From Burkholderiaceae bacterium (GTDB lineage: Bacteria > Pseudomonadota > Gammaproteobacteria > Burkholderiales > Burkholderiaceae_C): 51,559 bases of DNA. Made by a program: the position numbers and the translations under genes. The number at the start of each line of letters is the position of its first letter. Position 1 is the stretch's first letter. Below, in pieces: positions 15,610 to 24,479 of the stretch. A model generated the notes under the pieces. The model had not been told where the DNA came from. It saw only the letters and a list, made by a program, of their open reading frames with translations, and ran no database searches. The DNA lies in contig JADMJJ010000058.1 in the NCBI GenBank assembly GCA_018780645.1, forward strand, positions 1-51,559, given 5' to 3'.

Positions 15610-17088
15610 GTGCTGCGACAACTCCTGACCGGACTGAGCGGGCGAGCACGCCTGGGTTTCGGCACCGGTGTGCTCGTCATCGCCGCAGCGCTGACCTGGG
15701 CGGCCCTGCCCCTGCTGCACCCTGAGCAGCAGACACTGTTCTCCGAGCTGACACCCCAGGATGCATCGGCGATGAGTGCGGAGCTGGACCGCCTGAAGGT
15801 GCCCTACAGGCTCGGCGAAGACGGCGCCTCGCTGATCGTCGACAAGAGCATCGTGCATCAGACCCGCCTCAAGCTGATGGCCAGGGAGCTGCCCCTGCAT
15901 GGCGCCGTCGGCTTCGAGCTGTTCAACAACAACGACTTCGGCATGACCGAGTTCGCCCAGAGGGTCAACTATCAGCGCGCACTCCAGGGCGAGATCACCC
16001 GCACCATTCTGTCGCTGACCGAGATCGCCTCCGCCCGCGTGCACATCGCCTTCGCCGACGAAGGCCTGTTCAAACGCCACCAGCAGCAGGCCAAGGCCTC
16101 AGTCACGGTCGGCCTCAAGCGCCATCAGTCGCTGAAGCCGGCCCAGGTGCTGGGCATCCAGCGCCTGGTGGCGGCCGCCGTCACCGGCATCAAGCCAACG
16201 GACGTCACGGTGCTTGACCAGCAGGGTGTGGCCCTCACCCCGGACCCGCTTCAGGAGGAGACGGGAGCGGCCGGCACGAGGCTGGAGATCCAGCAGGAGG
16301 TCGAGCGCCATCTGAACCAGAAGGTGTCGGACATTCTGGCCCAGGCCTACGGCCCGGGCCGCTATGTCTCCAGCGTCAACGTCACCCTGGATATGAACCA
16401 GGTGCGCGTGACCTCGGAGGATGTGGTCGGCGCCAACGCAAAGGGCGAGCCGCCTGCGGGCATCGTGGTGCGGGAGCGGGAATCGCTCAAGGATGCCAGC
16501 ACCGGCGTGGCCGGCAAGGACGGCGCGGTCACCCCACCCAGCAGCTCGGTACGCGACATCGAGTACCAGGTGGGTCGGCGGGTGGAACAGGTTGTCGGGC
16601 GCCCCGGCAGCATCACACGGCTTCAGGTGCTGGCCGTCATCAAACAGGGCCTCCAGCCGGCCCAGCTCGAACAGCTGCGCTCGCTGGTGGGCGCTGCTGT
16701 GGGCGCATCGATAGAGCGCGGTGACTCGGTCATCGTTCAGTCGCTGGACATGCTGGGGGCATCTGCACCCCGATCCGGCGACCTGACTGCCACACCTTCG
16801 GCGACAGAGCATCCAGCGCCCAATGGTGAGCCCTACACATCGCCCGCCGCCGACCGCGAGCCGCAGCAGCCGGCCCCCTCTCTCATCGCCCTGGCCAGCC
16901 TGCTGGCCTTGGGCCTGCTGGGAGGGCTGGCGTTCCATCTGAGTTCGCTGGCACGCGACAAGCGAGCACCAGGGGTCCGTCCACCCGCCCTTTCCACCAT
17001 CGAGCGCGAGCAGGCGCTGTTGACGATCCGGGGCTGGATGGACGAGCCCCGGCCGTTGGCGGGACGGCATACCGGGGTCTCGTCATGA
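15610..17088 (+). CDS. fliF: flagellar MS-ring protein FliF
   Basis: A 492-residue inner-membrane ring protein. A first membrane helix is at about residues 20-40, followed by ring-building domains (LFSELTPQDASAMSAELDRLKVPY; FELFNNNDFGMTEFAQRVNYQRALQGEI; ARVHIAF), and a second helix at about 425-445. The GTG start at 15610 is supported by AGGAGG seven bases before it. FliF is usually 540-570 residues, so this one is short, and its cytoplasmic tail, which normally grips FliG, is only about 40 residues (EQALLTIRGWMDE). That agrees with the unusual next gene. Confidence 0.93.
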   Translation: MLRQLLTGLSGRARLGFGTGVLVIAAALTWAALPLLHPEQQTLFSELTPQDASAMSAELDRLKVPYRLGEDGASLIVDKSIVHQTRLKLMARELPLHGAVGFELFNNNDFGMTEFAQRVNYQRALQGEITRTILSLTEIASARVHIAFADEGLFKRHQQQAKASVTVGLKRHQSLKPAQVLGIQRLVAAAVTGIKPTDVTVLDQQGVALTPDPLQEETGAAGTRLEIQQEVERHLNQKVSDILAQAYGPGRYVSSVNVTLDMNQVRVTSEDVVGANAKGEPPAGIVVRERESLKDASTGVAGKDGAVTPPSSSVRDIEYQVGRRVEQVVGRPGSITRLQVLAVIKQGLQPAQLEQLRSLVGAAVGASIERGDSVIVQSLDMLGASAPRSGDLTATPSATEHPAPNGEPYTSPAADREPQQPAPSLIALASLLALGLLGGLAFHLSSLARDKRAPGVRPPALSTIEREQALLTIRGWMDEPRPLAGRHTGVSS

Positions 17089-17696
17089 GCGCTGCTCACG
17101 GGCCAGCAGTGGCCGAGACCCAGGGTATGCGACGCAGCGCGCTCTTGCTGCACTCGGTCGGCGCAGACGACCAGGACTGGCTGCTCGATCGCCTGGCCGA
17201 TCAGCAGCAGTCCGCACTGAGAGGCCTGCTGGCCGAGCTTGATCACCTCGGGATCCCGAGCCAGCCGGATCTGCTGCGCGAAGCCCTACCCGCAACACCG
17301 GCGGCAAGCCCGGTGCCGGTCGATCCCGCACAGGCGCTGATTCGTCGGCTTTCAGCGCTGTCCGTCGACCGCGTCGAGGGGCTGCTGCGCGAAGAACCGA
17401 TCGATGTCATCGCCCGCCTGCTGGCCATGGCGCCCTGGCCCTGGGAGGCCGCCTTGATGCAGCGGATACCAGCGCTGAAACAGCAGGGCGTCCAGGAACA
17501 CCGTCCGTCGTGGACCGCTGAATACGCAGCGTCTCTCGCGCCACGTCGCGTCGACCAGGCCCTGCTGAGGGCCCTGCTTCAGCGGGCCGACGAGCACCCG
17601 GCCGTCCCCCCAGAACGTCGCACGGCAGCGGCAGGGTTTCGGTCACGCGCCGGCACATGGCTCGCACGTCTGCGCAAGATCGGAGGCCGGCCATGA
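17085..17696 (+). CDS. short protein in the fliG position, possible reduced FliG
   Basis: A 203-residue protein between fliF and fliH, exactly where fliG stands in other flagellar operons; its ATG overlaps the fliF stop. The start (MRRSALLLHSVGADDQDWLLDRLADQQQ) is like the FliG N-terminal opening, and LREEPIDVIARLLAMAPWPWEAALMQRIP faintly resembles the FliG middle repeat. The C-terminal domain with the charged torque helix that FliG (about 330 residues) uses against MotA is not recognisable. It could be a structural linker between MS and C rings without a motor function. The call rests on position and weak similarity. Confidence 0.5.
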   Translation: MSAAHGPAVAETQGMRRSALLLHSVGADDQDWLLDRLADQQQSALRGLLAELDHLGIPSQPDLLREALPATPAASPVPVDPAQALIRRLSALSVDRVEGLLREEPIDVIARLLAMAPWPWEAALMQRIPALKQQGVQEHRPSWTAEYAASLAPRRVDQALLRALLQRADEHPAVPPERRTAAAGFRSRAGTWLARLRKIGGRP

Positions 17697-18475
17697 GCCC
17701 CAGGCACAGTGAACCGGTGGTGCTGAAGGGCCTGCACCTGCTTGCTCAGCCGCGCCGGCTGGGGCATCCGCAGCAACGGGATGCGACCCTTGCTCAGGAC
17801 GAGCCGAGGGGTGCGGACATCAGGCCCTTGCTCGCTGCGACGCCCGATGCGATCCATCCCGCGACCATCGCGCCCGAGCCGACGCGCGCCGACGGCTTCA
17901 GCCTCGGCTACGAAGAGGGCCTGACGCGGGCGAGCCAGGAGATGGAACAAAGGCTTGAAGCACTCAGGCGTGAGCTGGTGGCCGACTTCGCCGAGCAGAA
18001 CCGGCAACGCGCGAGGCAGCTCGCGGCCGGGGTCGATGCGCTCAAGGCGGCACTGCGTCAGCAGCAGGAAGCCTGCTCTGCCGAGCTGCGCAGGATCGAA
18101 CCCCTGAGCGTCGCCCTGGCCTTTGAGGCGCTCTGCAAGCTGCTGGGCGACCAGACGCACAGGCGGGAGCTCCTCAAGGCATTGATTGCGCAGGGGCTGA
18201 AGGCGTTTCAGCAGGGCGCCCCGGCCAGGATTCTTCTGAATGCCCAAGACTGGCAGCTGATCGCAGACAGCGCGCCCTCCACCTGCCTGCCGCAGCCCAC
18301 CGATGAACTCGAGATCAGTGCCGACAGCAGCCTGGAGCCTGGCTGCTGCCTGCTGCAGATCGGCCGCCTCCAGCTGGATATTTCCATGAGTACCCAGCTG
18401 GACCGGCTCATGCGGCTGTGGGCAACGGCGGCCGACATTCCCGCTGCTGCCACTGCCGACGAGGAGCCAGGCTGA
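17693..18475 (+). CDS. fliH: flagellar ATPase regulator FliH
   Basis: A 260-residue cytoplasmic protein, the stator of the export ATPase. The middle (DGFSLGYEEGLTRASQEMEQRLEALRRELVADFAEQNRQRARQLAAG, broken here for illustration) has the charged coiled coil and GxxxG-like region of FliH. The C-terminal part ends with LEPGCCLLQIGRLQLDISMSTQLDRLMRLW, as in the family. The N-terminus is variable. The gene overlaps both neighbours by four bases, so fliG-like, fliH and fliI are translationally coupled. Identification rests on fold pattern and position directly before fliI. Confidence 0.82.
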   Translation: MSPRHSEPVVLKGLHLLAQPRRLGHPQQRDATLAQDEPRGADIRPLLAATPDAIHPATIAPEPTRADGFSLGYEEGLTRASQEMEQRLEALRRELVADFAEQNRQRARQLAAGVDALKAALRQQQEACSAELRRIEPLSVALAFEALCKLLGDQTHRRELLKALIAQGLKAFQQGAPARILLNAQDWQLIADSAPSTCLPQPTDELEISADSSLEPGCCLLQIGRLQLDISMSTQLDRLMRLWATAADIPAAATADEEPG

Positions 18476-19800
18476 TGCTGGCCGAGCTGCAAGCCATGAC
18501 CTCGGCCGTGTCGCTGCCGGCCAGGGTCGGTCGCGTCGAACGCATCTCGGGACTGATCGTGGAGGCGGTTGGCCTGCGCGCCGCGATCGGAGATCTGTGC
18601 AGCCTGGGAGCATGCGCCGGCAGCCCCGGGTCGAACCTGGCCGAGGTCGTCGCGGTGCGGGCGGACACCATCACCCTGCTGCCCTTTGCGGAGCTGCGGG
18701 GCTTGGCCGTGGGCTCCCTGGTGCACGCCTCCGGGCCATCGTCCGACATCGCCGTCGGGACCGAACTATTGGGCCGCGTCATTGACGGCCTCGGCGCCGC
18801 GCTTGACGGCAAGCCCATGCCCCGACTGGGCGCCCGCCAGCCCCTCAGGCGTGAAGCGCCCGCCGCGCTGCAGCGACCTCGCATCGACACCCTGCTGGAA
18901 AGCGGCGTGCGCTGCATCGATGCCCTGCTGACCCTGGGGCGGGGCCAGCGAATGGGCATCTTTTCCGGCAGCGGAGTGGGGAAGAGCACGCTGCTGGGCA
19001 TGATGGCCCGGCAGGCCGACGCCGATTTCAACGTCATTGCGCTGATCGGCGAGCGTGGGCGCGAGGTCCGGGAGTTCATCGAGGAGCAGCTGGGCTCCGA
19101 GGGCCTGAAGAAATCCATCGTGGTGGTCGCCACCGCCGACCAGGCGGCGCCGATGCGCATTCGCGCGGCCTACACGGCGGTGGCGCTGGCCGAGTGGCTG
19201 AGGGATCGCGGCGCCGGCGTGTTGCTGACGATGGACTCGATCACGCGCCTGGCCATGGCCCGCAGGGAGATCGGCCTGTCGGCCGGCGAGCCCCCAACCG
19301 CCCGGGGCTACACGCCGTCGGTGTTCGCCGAACTCCCCGCCCTGTGCGAGCGGCTGGGCGCGGCGGGGGGCGGTGGCTCCATCACCGGCCTGCTGACCGT
19401 GCTGGTCGAGGGGGACGATTTCAATGAGCCGATCTCGGACTGCCTGCGTGCCACCCTGGACGGCCATATCGTGCTCTCGCGCGAGCTGGCCCACCAGGCG
19501 CACTACCCCGCCATCGATGTGCTGAAGAGCAGCAGCCGCGTCATGGACGGACTCATCTCGGACGCCGACCGCCACACGGTCCATCGCGCCAGGGCCACGC
19601 TGGCCCTGCTGGCGCGCCATCGGCAGATGATAGAGATCGGCGCCTATGACGCCGGCTCAAACGCCGCACTCGATCGTGCCATTGGCATGGAGGCCGCGTT
19701 GCGGGACTTTCTGTGCCAGGGGCGTGAGGTCCTTCCGCGCGACGCCGCCATGCAGCGCCTGCAAGCCATCGTCGGCCGCGGCAAGGACGGCGAGCTATGA
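18475..19800 (+). CDS. fliI: flagellar export ATPase FliI
   Basis: A 441-residue ATPase related to the F1 beta subunit. Walker A is GIFSGSGVGKS (residues 161-171), Walker B lies in GVLLTMDSITRLAMARREIGLSAGEPP, and the family signature RGYTPSVFAELPALCERLG follows. It forms a hexamer below the export gate and helps unfold and deliver subunits. The start at 18475 overlaps the fliH stop and the end overlaps fliJ. All catalytic motifs are intact, so export should be active. Confidence 0.94.
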   Translation: MLAELQAMTSAVSLPARVGRVERISGLIVEAVGLRAAIGDLCSLGACAGSPGSNLAEVVAVRADTITLLPFAELRGLAVGSLVHASGPSSDIAVGTELLGRVIDGLGAALDGKPMPRLGARQPLRREAPAALQRPRIDTLLESGVRCIDALLTLGRGQRMGIFSGSGVGKSTLLGMMARQADADFNVIALIGERGREVREFIEEQLGSEGLKKSIVVVATADQAAPMRIRAAYTAVALAEWLRDRGAGVLLTMDSITRLAMARREIGLSAGEPPTARGYTPSVFAELPALCERLGAAGGGGSITGLLTVLVEGDDFNEPISDCLRATLDGHIVLSRELAHQAHYPAIDVLKSSSRVMDGLISDADRHTVHRARATLALLARHRQMIEIGAYDAGSNAALDRAIGMEAALRDFLCQGREVLPRDAAMQRLQAIVGRGKDGEL

Positions 19801-20264
19801 GCTCCGACCTGCGCGGCTTCACGGCTCCCGCATCGGGTATCCGGCAGGTCCTGGAGTGGCGGCTGATCAAGCTGCAGTCTCGGCGGAGGACAGCAACTGA
19901 TGCCCGCGACGCGGAACAGGCCGCGCTGCAGGCCGCGCAAGCCCAGCTCCGGGCTGGCGTCGCGGCGATGCGCCCGGTCCATGCCCAGGCCGCCGCCGTC
20001 CACCCCCTGCATCTGGAGCGGGTTGTCGCAGGCATCCGTGCCGAGTCGCTGGCCAGGCAGGCCTTTGAACTGGCCCAGGAGCAGCTCCGCATGGCGCAGC
20101 GGGACTGTCAGGGTTGCCAGCTGCGTCTGCTGGGCATAGCGCGGGTTCAGCGGGTGGCGCAGACCGCCTTCATCGCGCAGGCCCTGCAGTCATCGGCCAA
20201 CAGGCTGGATGCCGATGTGCTCGGGCGCAGCGCCTGGCAGCGCATTCAGGAGGGTGACGAATGA
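19797..20264 (+). CDS. fliJ: flagellar export chaperone-escort FliJ-like protein
   Basis: A 155-residue, almost fully helical protein rich in Ala, Gln, Arg and Glu, consistent with the two-helix coiled coil of FliJ that sits in the centre of the FliI hexamer. Sequence conservation of FliJ is always low, so the assignment rests on the coiled-coil composition, on the size (family about 147) and on the position immediately after fliI with overlapping start. No other domain is visible. Confidence 0.75.
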   Translation: MSSDLRGFTAPASGIRQVLEWRLIKLQSRRRTATDARDAEQAALQAAQAQLRAGVAAMRPVHAQAAAVHPLHLERVVAGIRAESLARQAFELAQEQLRMAQRDCQGCQLRLLGIARVQRVAQTAFIAQALQSSANRLDADVLGRSAWQRIQEGDE

Positions 20265-21355
20265 TGGTTGATCGCACTCTTGCGACGCGCCAGCTGTCGC
20301 GCTCCGAGGCCGGCGATCGGCGTGCGGCCGAGCCGCCGGCCGCCTCGGTCTGGCAACGCGAGATGGAGAAGGCTCAAGCGCAGATGTGGTTCAAGGAAGC
20401 AACATGGCAAGAAGGGCCGGCTTCTGCTGCCGAACAGGCAGGTGACGGCCGCAGTCCCGTCTCGTCATCAGCTCCAGCCAAGCCCCTGCTTGCGGGCCGG
20501 GATGCTCCTCCTGCCGCACACCACACGCCCTCTGGTTTGAGCGAGTACCACCAGCATGTTTTCGCCTTGCCAGAGCCTCAGGCGCATTCAGCCATCGAAG
20601 CGCGGCGCGTCGACCAAGATCATCCGGTCGATTCGCCGCGCCTGACCCATGAGCCATCCCAGGCGGTGCTCATCGCCCGAACCGAGGTGGCGGCCGCCCC
20701 GCAGCAAGACAGGAGGAGCCCGGTGGCGCGCCACACCAGCCACGCCGTCAACACCGCGCAGTCCGCGCCACACCTCGAATCGGCCTCGCCTGCGGATCGA
20801 GCCAGACCCGACGTCGCGGCGACCGCAAGCAAAGCGAAGCAAGCCACCTCGCAAATCTTGGGTTCACGGTCCGCTGCACCCGCAGTCGCACCGGGTGCAC
20901 AGACGATGCCCGTTCAACCGCATGCGCGGGCAATGAGCCGCCCCGCCGAGCTCCTTCGCCGCACCGACACCAAGTCACCAGATACCGAGCCGAGGCCGCC
21001 AGACAAGGCCCCCGATCCGACGACATCGCGACCATCGGCCCGCGCGTCCATCGAACCTCAGCAGGCCCTGCGCCTGCATGCCGAGTATCACGGCGATGAG
21101 ATTCATGTCTGGGTGGGCAAGGATGGCAGGGTCAATCTGTCGCACACGCAGCTGCGCCGTTGGGTCGGTGAGGCACTCGTCCCGGCCCAGCTCCGGCTGG
21201 CGTCACTGACCTGCAATGGCATACCGATCTCCATTGACGGCAAATCGGTCTCGCGTGGACGACCCGACCCTACCCCCACGACCGATGACGGCCGGCCCTA
21301 CCCGACGGACGAGCAAGTGACGCAAGACCGAGGAGCATCAAGATGGCCGACATAA
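20261..21355 (+). CDS. FliK-like hook-length protein, divergent
   Basis: A 364-residue protein between fliJ and flgD, the standard place of fliK. Residues 1-270 are low-complexity, rich in Pro, Ala, Ser and Arg, as in the flexible ruler part of FliK. Residues about 275-335 form a compact region (LRLHAEYHGDEIHVWVGKDGRVNLSHTQLRRW) that could replace the switch domain. The usual FliK C-terminal motif of the Flg_hook family is not recognisable. A GGAGGG site precedes the start. Its end overlaps flgD by 13 bases. FliK function is inferred from position and composition. Confidence 0.55.
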   Translation: MMVDRTLATRQLSRSEAGDRRAAEPPAASVWQREMEKAQAQMWFKEATWQEGPASAAEQAGDGRSPVSSSAPAKPLLAGRDAPPAAHHTPSGLSEYHQHVFALPEPQAHSAIEARRVDQDHPVDSPRLTHEPSQAVLIARTEVAAAPQQDRRSPVARHTSHAVNTAQSAPHLESASPADRARPDVAATASKAKQATSQILGSRSAAPAVAPGAQTMPVQPHARAMSRPAELLRRTDTKSPDTEPRPPDKAPDPTTSRPSARASIEPQQALRLHAEYHGDEIHVWVGKDGRVNLSHTQLRRWVGEALVPAQLRLASLTCNGIPISIDGKSVSRGRPDPTPTTDDGRPYPTDEQVTQDRGASRWPT

Positions 21356-21756
21356 GCGCGATATCACCCGGTGTATCAACCGCCTCGGCGGCCAGTGGCA
21401 TCGGCCTGCAGGACTTCCTCAAGATACTGATCACGCAGCTGAGTTTTCAGGATCCGCTGAAGCCCATGGACAACCAGGCCTTCATGGCGCAGATGGCGCA
21501 GTTCACGGCACTGGAGCAGGCGCAGCAGCTGAACAGCAAGATGGACTCGCTGCTGACCACGCAGGCCTCATTGCAATCGGTCGGTCTGATCGGCCGCTCG
21601 GTCGACGTCAGCACCGAAAGCGGCACGCTCTCCGGCACCGTGCTCGCGCTGTCGCTGTCCGGTAGCCAACCCAGCATCTCCGTGCGCGCCGGCGACGGCA
21701 CGGTCACCGCGGGCATTCTGCTGAGCCAGATCGCCACCGTACGCACCAACAACTGA
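21343..21756 (+). CDS. flgD: hook cap/scaffold protein FlgD, short form
   Basis: A 137-residue protein with the family core LQDFLKILITQLSFQDPLKPMDNQAFMAQMAQFTALEQAQQLNSKM near residues 22-67, a hallmark of FlgD. FlgD caps the growing hook. It is much shorter than usual (about 220 residues): the region after residue 75 (GRSVDVSTESGTLSGTV...) is one small beta domain, and the second domain (FlgD Ig-like) is absent. Short FlgD forms exist in other bacteria. It is cotranscribed with flgE, 16 bases away. Confidence 0.88.
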   Translation: MADISAISPGVSTASAASGIGLQDFLKILITQLSFQDPLKPMDNQAFMAQMAQFTALEQAQQLNSKMDSLLTTQASLQSVGLIGRSVDVSTESGTLSGTVLALSLSGSQPSISVRAGDGTVTAGILLSQIATVRTNN

Positions 21757-21772
21757 CTGACGAGGACATCCC

Positions 21773-22951
21773 ATGCTTGACTCCATCTATATCGGAATGG
21801 CGGGCCTGGCGGGCTTCTCCAAGGGCATCAAGGTCATTGGCAACAACACCTCCAATATGAACACACCGGGGTTCAAGGGGGCGCGGCTGCAGTTCGGCAA
21901 TATGGTGTTCGCCGGATCGCAATCATTGACGGCGGATGCGTCGCGCTATGGCGCGGGCATCAGCACCTATGCCACCAGCCTGAACTTCGAGGCCGGTGAT
22001 CTGCGTCAGACCGGCGCCAACCTCGACCTGGCGATCGACGGCCTTGGACTGTTCGTGCTCAAGAACCTCGCGGGTGAAACGCGCTACACGCGGGCCGGCC
22101 AGTTCGAGTTCGATGCCACGGGGGTGCTGGTGAATCGCAACGACAGGGCCGAGGTGCAGGGGCTGGACGCCGATGGCCGTGTGGGCAGCATCGCCCTGTC
22201 GGGGCTCAGGGTCAGCGCGCCCAAGGCCAGCAGCAGTGTTGCCTTCAAGGGCAATCTGTCCAGCTCGGCCACGGACCAGACGGTCTCCAACGTGAATGTG
22301 CTGGATGCTGCGGGCGGCAACCACGCCTTGTCGGTGAAGCTCACCAGCGAGAGCCCCGCCAAGCCCGGCTCCTGGCTGGTGTCGGTGCTGGACGGCAGCA
22401 CCGAGGTCGGCGCCGGGACGATTCTCTTCAAGGACGGCCTGCCAGTCACCGGCAGCAGCGATATCAAGATCAGCTACAAACCCATAGGCCAGGCCGAGAT
22501 GCCGCTGACCTTGAGCTTCGGAACCGAGGTCACGTCCTACGCCACCGGCAATCTGTCCACCCTGGCATTCGCCAGCCAGAACGGCTTCCAGGCGGGCAGC
22601 CTGAGCAAGGTCACGTTCGATGCCGCCGGCCTGCTGAGCATCGAGTACTCCAACGGACAGACGGCCAAGGGCAAGCGCCTGGCCCTGGCCCGCTTCGAGT
22701 CGGATGAAGCGCTGGAAGCCTCGGGAGACAACCAGTTCCAGGCCTCAGTTTCCGCCGATGCGCAGCTGGGTCGTGCGCAGACCGGCGGCTTCGGCACCCT
22801 GCGCCCGGGCTATATCGAGTTCTCCAACGTCGACCTGTCCAAGGAGTTCGGCGAGCTGGTCATCATGCAGCGGGGCTACCAGGCCTCCTCGCAAATCGTC
22901 TCGACCGCCAATGAAATGATCGAGCAGCTCTTCGCCATGAGGGGCAAATGA
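21773..22951 (+). CDS. flgE: flagellar hook protein FlgE
   Basis: A 392-residue axial protein. The N-terminus (IYIGMAGLAGFSKGIKVIGNNTSNMNTPGFKGARLQFGNMVF) and C-terminus (NVDLSKEFGELVIMQRGYQASSQIVSTANEMIEQLFAMRGK) are the conserved terminal helices. The middle includes the NLDLAIDGLGLFVLKN box and a hook beta domain with GTEVTSYA. The length is in the normal hook range (about 400), so a true hook can be built. Start 21773 follows GAGGA (21760-21764). It overlaps the fliM-like gene by four bases. Confidence 0.92.
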   Translation: MLDSIYIGMAGLAGFSKGIKVIGNNTSNMNTPGFKGARLQFGNMVFAGSQSLTADASRYGAGISTYATSLNFEAGDLRQTGANLDLAIDGLGLFVLKNLAGETRYTRAGQFEFDATGVLVNRNDRAEVQGLDADGRVGSIALSGLRVSAPKASSSVAFKGNLSSSATDQTVSNVNVLDAAGGNHALSVKLTSESPAKPGSWLVSVLDGSTEVGAGTILFKDGLPVTGSSDIKISYKPIGQAEMPLTLSFGTEVTSYATGNLSTLAFASQNGFQAGSLSKVTFDAAGLLSIEYSNGQTAKGKRLALARFESDEALEASGDNQFQASVSADAQLGRAQTGGFGTLRPGYIEFSNVDLSKEFGELVIMQRGYQASSQIVSTANEMIEQLFAMRGK

Positions 22952-23772
22952 ACACCGCCACCGTGCGCACTATCGCCCGTCTTCGCCGCGAACAGCGGGC
23001 TCATATCAGGTCCATGGTGGAGGCCGCCTGGACCGATTGGTGCGCCGAGTGGCGCATGGGCCAGGCCGAGGCGCAGGTGGAGCATCTGGTCCCGGTGCCT
23101 GCGCCGACAGACACGCCGCCTTGGCAGCCCCTTGGCTCGCATGCCGGCGAGCCGGCCTGGGTCCGCGGCCACCATCAACTGATCACGGCGGTGATCGGCA
23201 GGCCGGATCGCAGCCCTTCCGCCGTGGAACGACTGGTGCAGAACGAGGCCTTGGCAAGCTTCACCGACAACTGCTGCAGGGTGCTGGGGCTCGCACCGGC
23301 GAACGAGCCCGCTCTGCACCCAGCCGCAGCGCAGCGGCTCGTGCAGTTCGGCGACCTGCGGATTGGTCTGGCACTGCCGGGCAGACAGCATCTGGAGCCG
23401 GCCGAGATCTGGCTGCCGCAGCAGGCCGCACTGGCCCTGCTCCCAGGCGGCGGACTGCCCTGCCCGTCGACATCACCACCGCAGCCCGGCTTGGTGCCGG
23501 TGGAGCGCGCTCTGGCCGAAAGGACCCTGCTGCTTCGCATCATGCTGTCGCCCGTGCAGCTGAGCCTGGGCGCGATCACTGAGTTGCGGGTAGGCGATGT
23601 CATCCGGCTGGACCACCCGCTGGACACACCCGCCCTTGCCACGCTGGCAGCAGGCCAAGGCAAGGCGACGGCTCCGCTGGCCAGTGCCCACCTGGGACAG
23701 CTTGGCAGGCAGGTCGCGGTTCGCCTGGACGCGCTCACCGCCACCGAACAACTCCATGCCCCGGCACTTTGA
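22948..23772 (+). CDS. FliM-like C-ring protein with SPOA domain, no CheY-binding peptide
   Basis: A 274-residue protein whose C-terminal 75 residues (ERTLLLRIMLSPVQLSLGAITELRVGDVIRLDHPL, in parts) form an SPOA domain as in FliM and FliN. It precedes fliN, where FliM is expected. FliM is about 330 residues and starts with a conserved short motif (LSQxEIDxLL) that binds CheY-P; this start (MNTATVRTIARLRREQ) lacks it. The middle domain is only weakly FliM-like. It therefore probably builds the sorting platform of the C ring rather than a chemotactic switch. Confidence 0.7.
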   Translation: MNTATVRTIARLRREQRAHIRSMVEAAWTDWCAEWRMGQAEAQVEHLVPVPAPTDTPPWQPLGSHAGEPAWVRGHHQLITAVIGRPDRSPSAVERLVQNEALASFTDNCCRVLGLAPANEPALHPAAAQRLVQFGDLRIGLALPGRQHLEPAEIWLPQQAALALLPGGGLPCPSTSPPQPGLVPVERALAERTLLLRIMLSPVQLSLGAITELRVGDVIRLDHPLDTPALATLAAGQGKATAPLASAHLGQLGRQVAVRLDALTATEQLHAPAL

Positions 23773-23792
23773 TCGATAGCCTCGAACCCACC

Positions 23793-24107
23793 ATGACCAG
23801 TGGACTGCACAAGATCGAGTTCCCCGAGCTCGCCTCGAACAACAGCACCGGGCCGGACCCGGGCCTCATCTCACTGGAAGGCCTGCGGGCCGTACCGGCT
23901 CGCCTGGAGGTCCACGTGGGCGCGGTGCAGCTCACGGTGGGTGAACTGCTGTCGGCCCAGGCCGGCCAGGTGCTGCGCCTGGATCGCGAGGTCAACAGCC
24001 TGGTCGACCTGGTGCTCGAGGGCCATGTGATTGCGCGCGGCCGCCTGGTGGCGGTGGACGAGCACTTCGGCATACAGCTGACCGAGCTCCCACGCAAGGA
24101 CCCCTGA
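23793..24107 (+). CDS. fliN: C-ring protein FliN
   Basis: A protein of 104 residues from ATG 23793, or 112 from a TTG at 23769 that overlaps the preceding stop; neither has a clear ribosome site. The SPOA domain is complete: ARLEVHVGAVQLTVGELLSAQAGQVLRLDREVNSLVDLVLEGHVIARGRLVAVDEHFGIQLTEL in pieces matches FliN (VxLGxxxxxxxELLxLxxGxVxxLDxxxxxxVxLxxNGxxxxxGE). FliN forms the base of the C ring and docks FliH. With the preceding SPOA protein it gives a minimal C ring. Confidence 0.85.
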   Translation: MTSGLHKIEFPELASNNSTGPDPGLISLEGLRAVPARLEVHVGAVQLTVGELLSAQAGQVLRLDREVNSLVDLVLEGHVIARGRLVAVDEHFGIQLTELPRKDP

Positions 24108-24122
24108 TCGCCGAGCCCGACC

Positions 24123-24479
24123 ATGGCCCAGAGCGCACCAACCCCTGGCCTGCCGGCCGGCCCATCCTGGCCCGACATTCCCGGGGCCGGCCTGGCGTTG
24201 CTGGGCGTTCTGGCGCTGGTGGCGCTGGCCTGCTGGCTGCGCGTCTGGTTCTTGCGGCGGGGCCGCCGGCAGACTCCATCCGGCGCGGACAGACCGGCGG
24301 CTTCGGTGCTGCAACTCAGGGCGCAGCTCAGGCTGGATGTGACGACAACCCTCTATGCCATCGAATGGGCCGACGGCCGCCAGGCCCTGATCTCGATCTG
24401 CAGGGGCCATGCGCCGACGCTGCTGGACCACGCCCCGCCCGCTACGCAAACCCCTCAGCACGAGGCATCGGACCGATGA
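24123..24479 (+). CDS. fliO: flagellar export assembly protein FliO
   Basis: A 118-residue protein with one membrane helix (about residues 22-45, GLALLGVLALVALACWLRVWFL) and a cytoplasmic domain with LRLDVTTTLYAIEWADGRQALISI, the usual beta pattern of FliO. FliO helps FliP assemble. It stands directly before fliP with a four-base overlap, as is usual. The short size and single helix agree with the family. Confidence 0.8.
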   Translation: MAQSAPTPGLPAGPSWPDIPGAGLALLGVLALVALACWLRVWFLRRGRRQTPSGADRPAASVLQLRAQLRLDVTTTLYAIEWADGRQALISICRGHAPTLLDHAPPATQTPQHEASDR

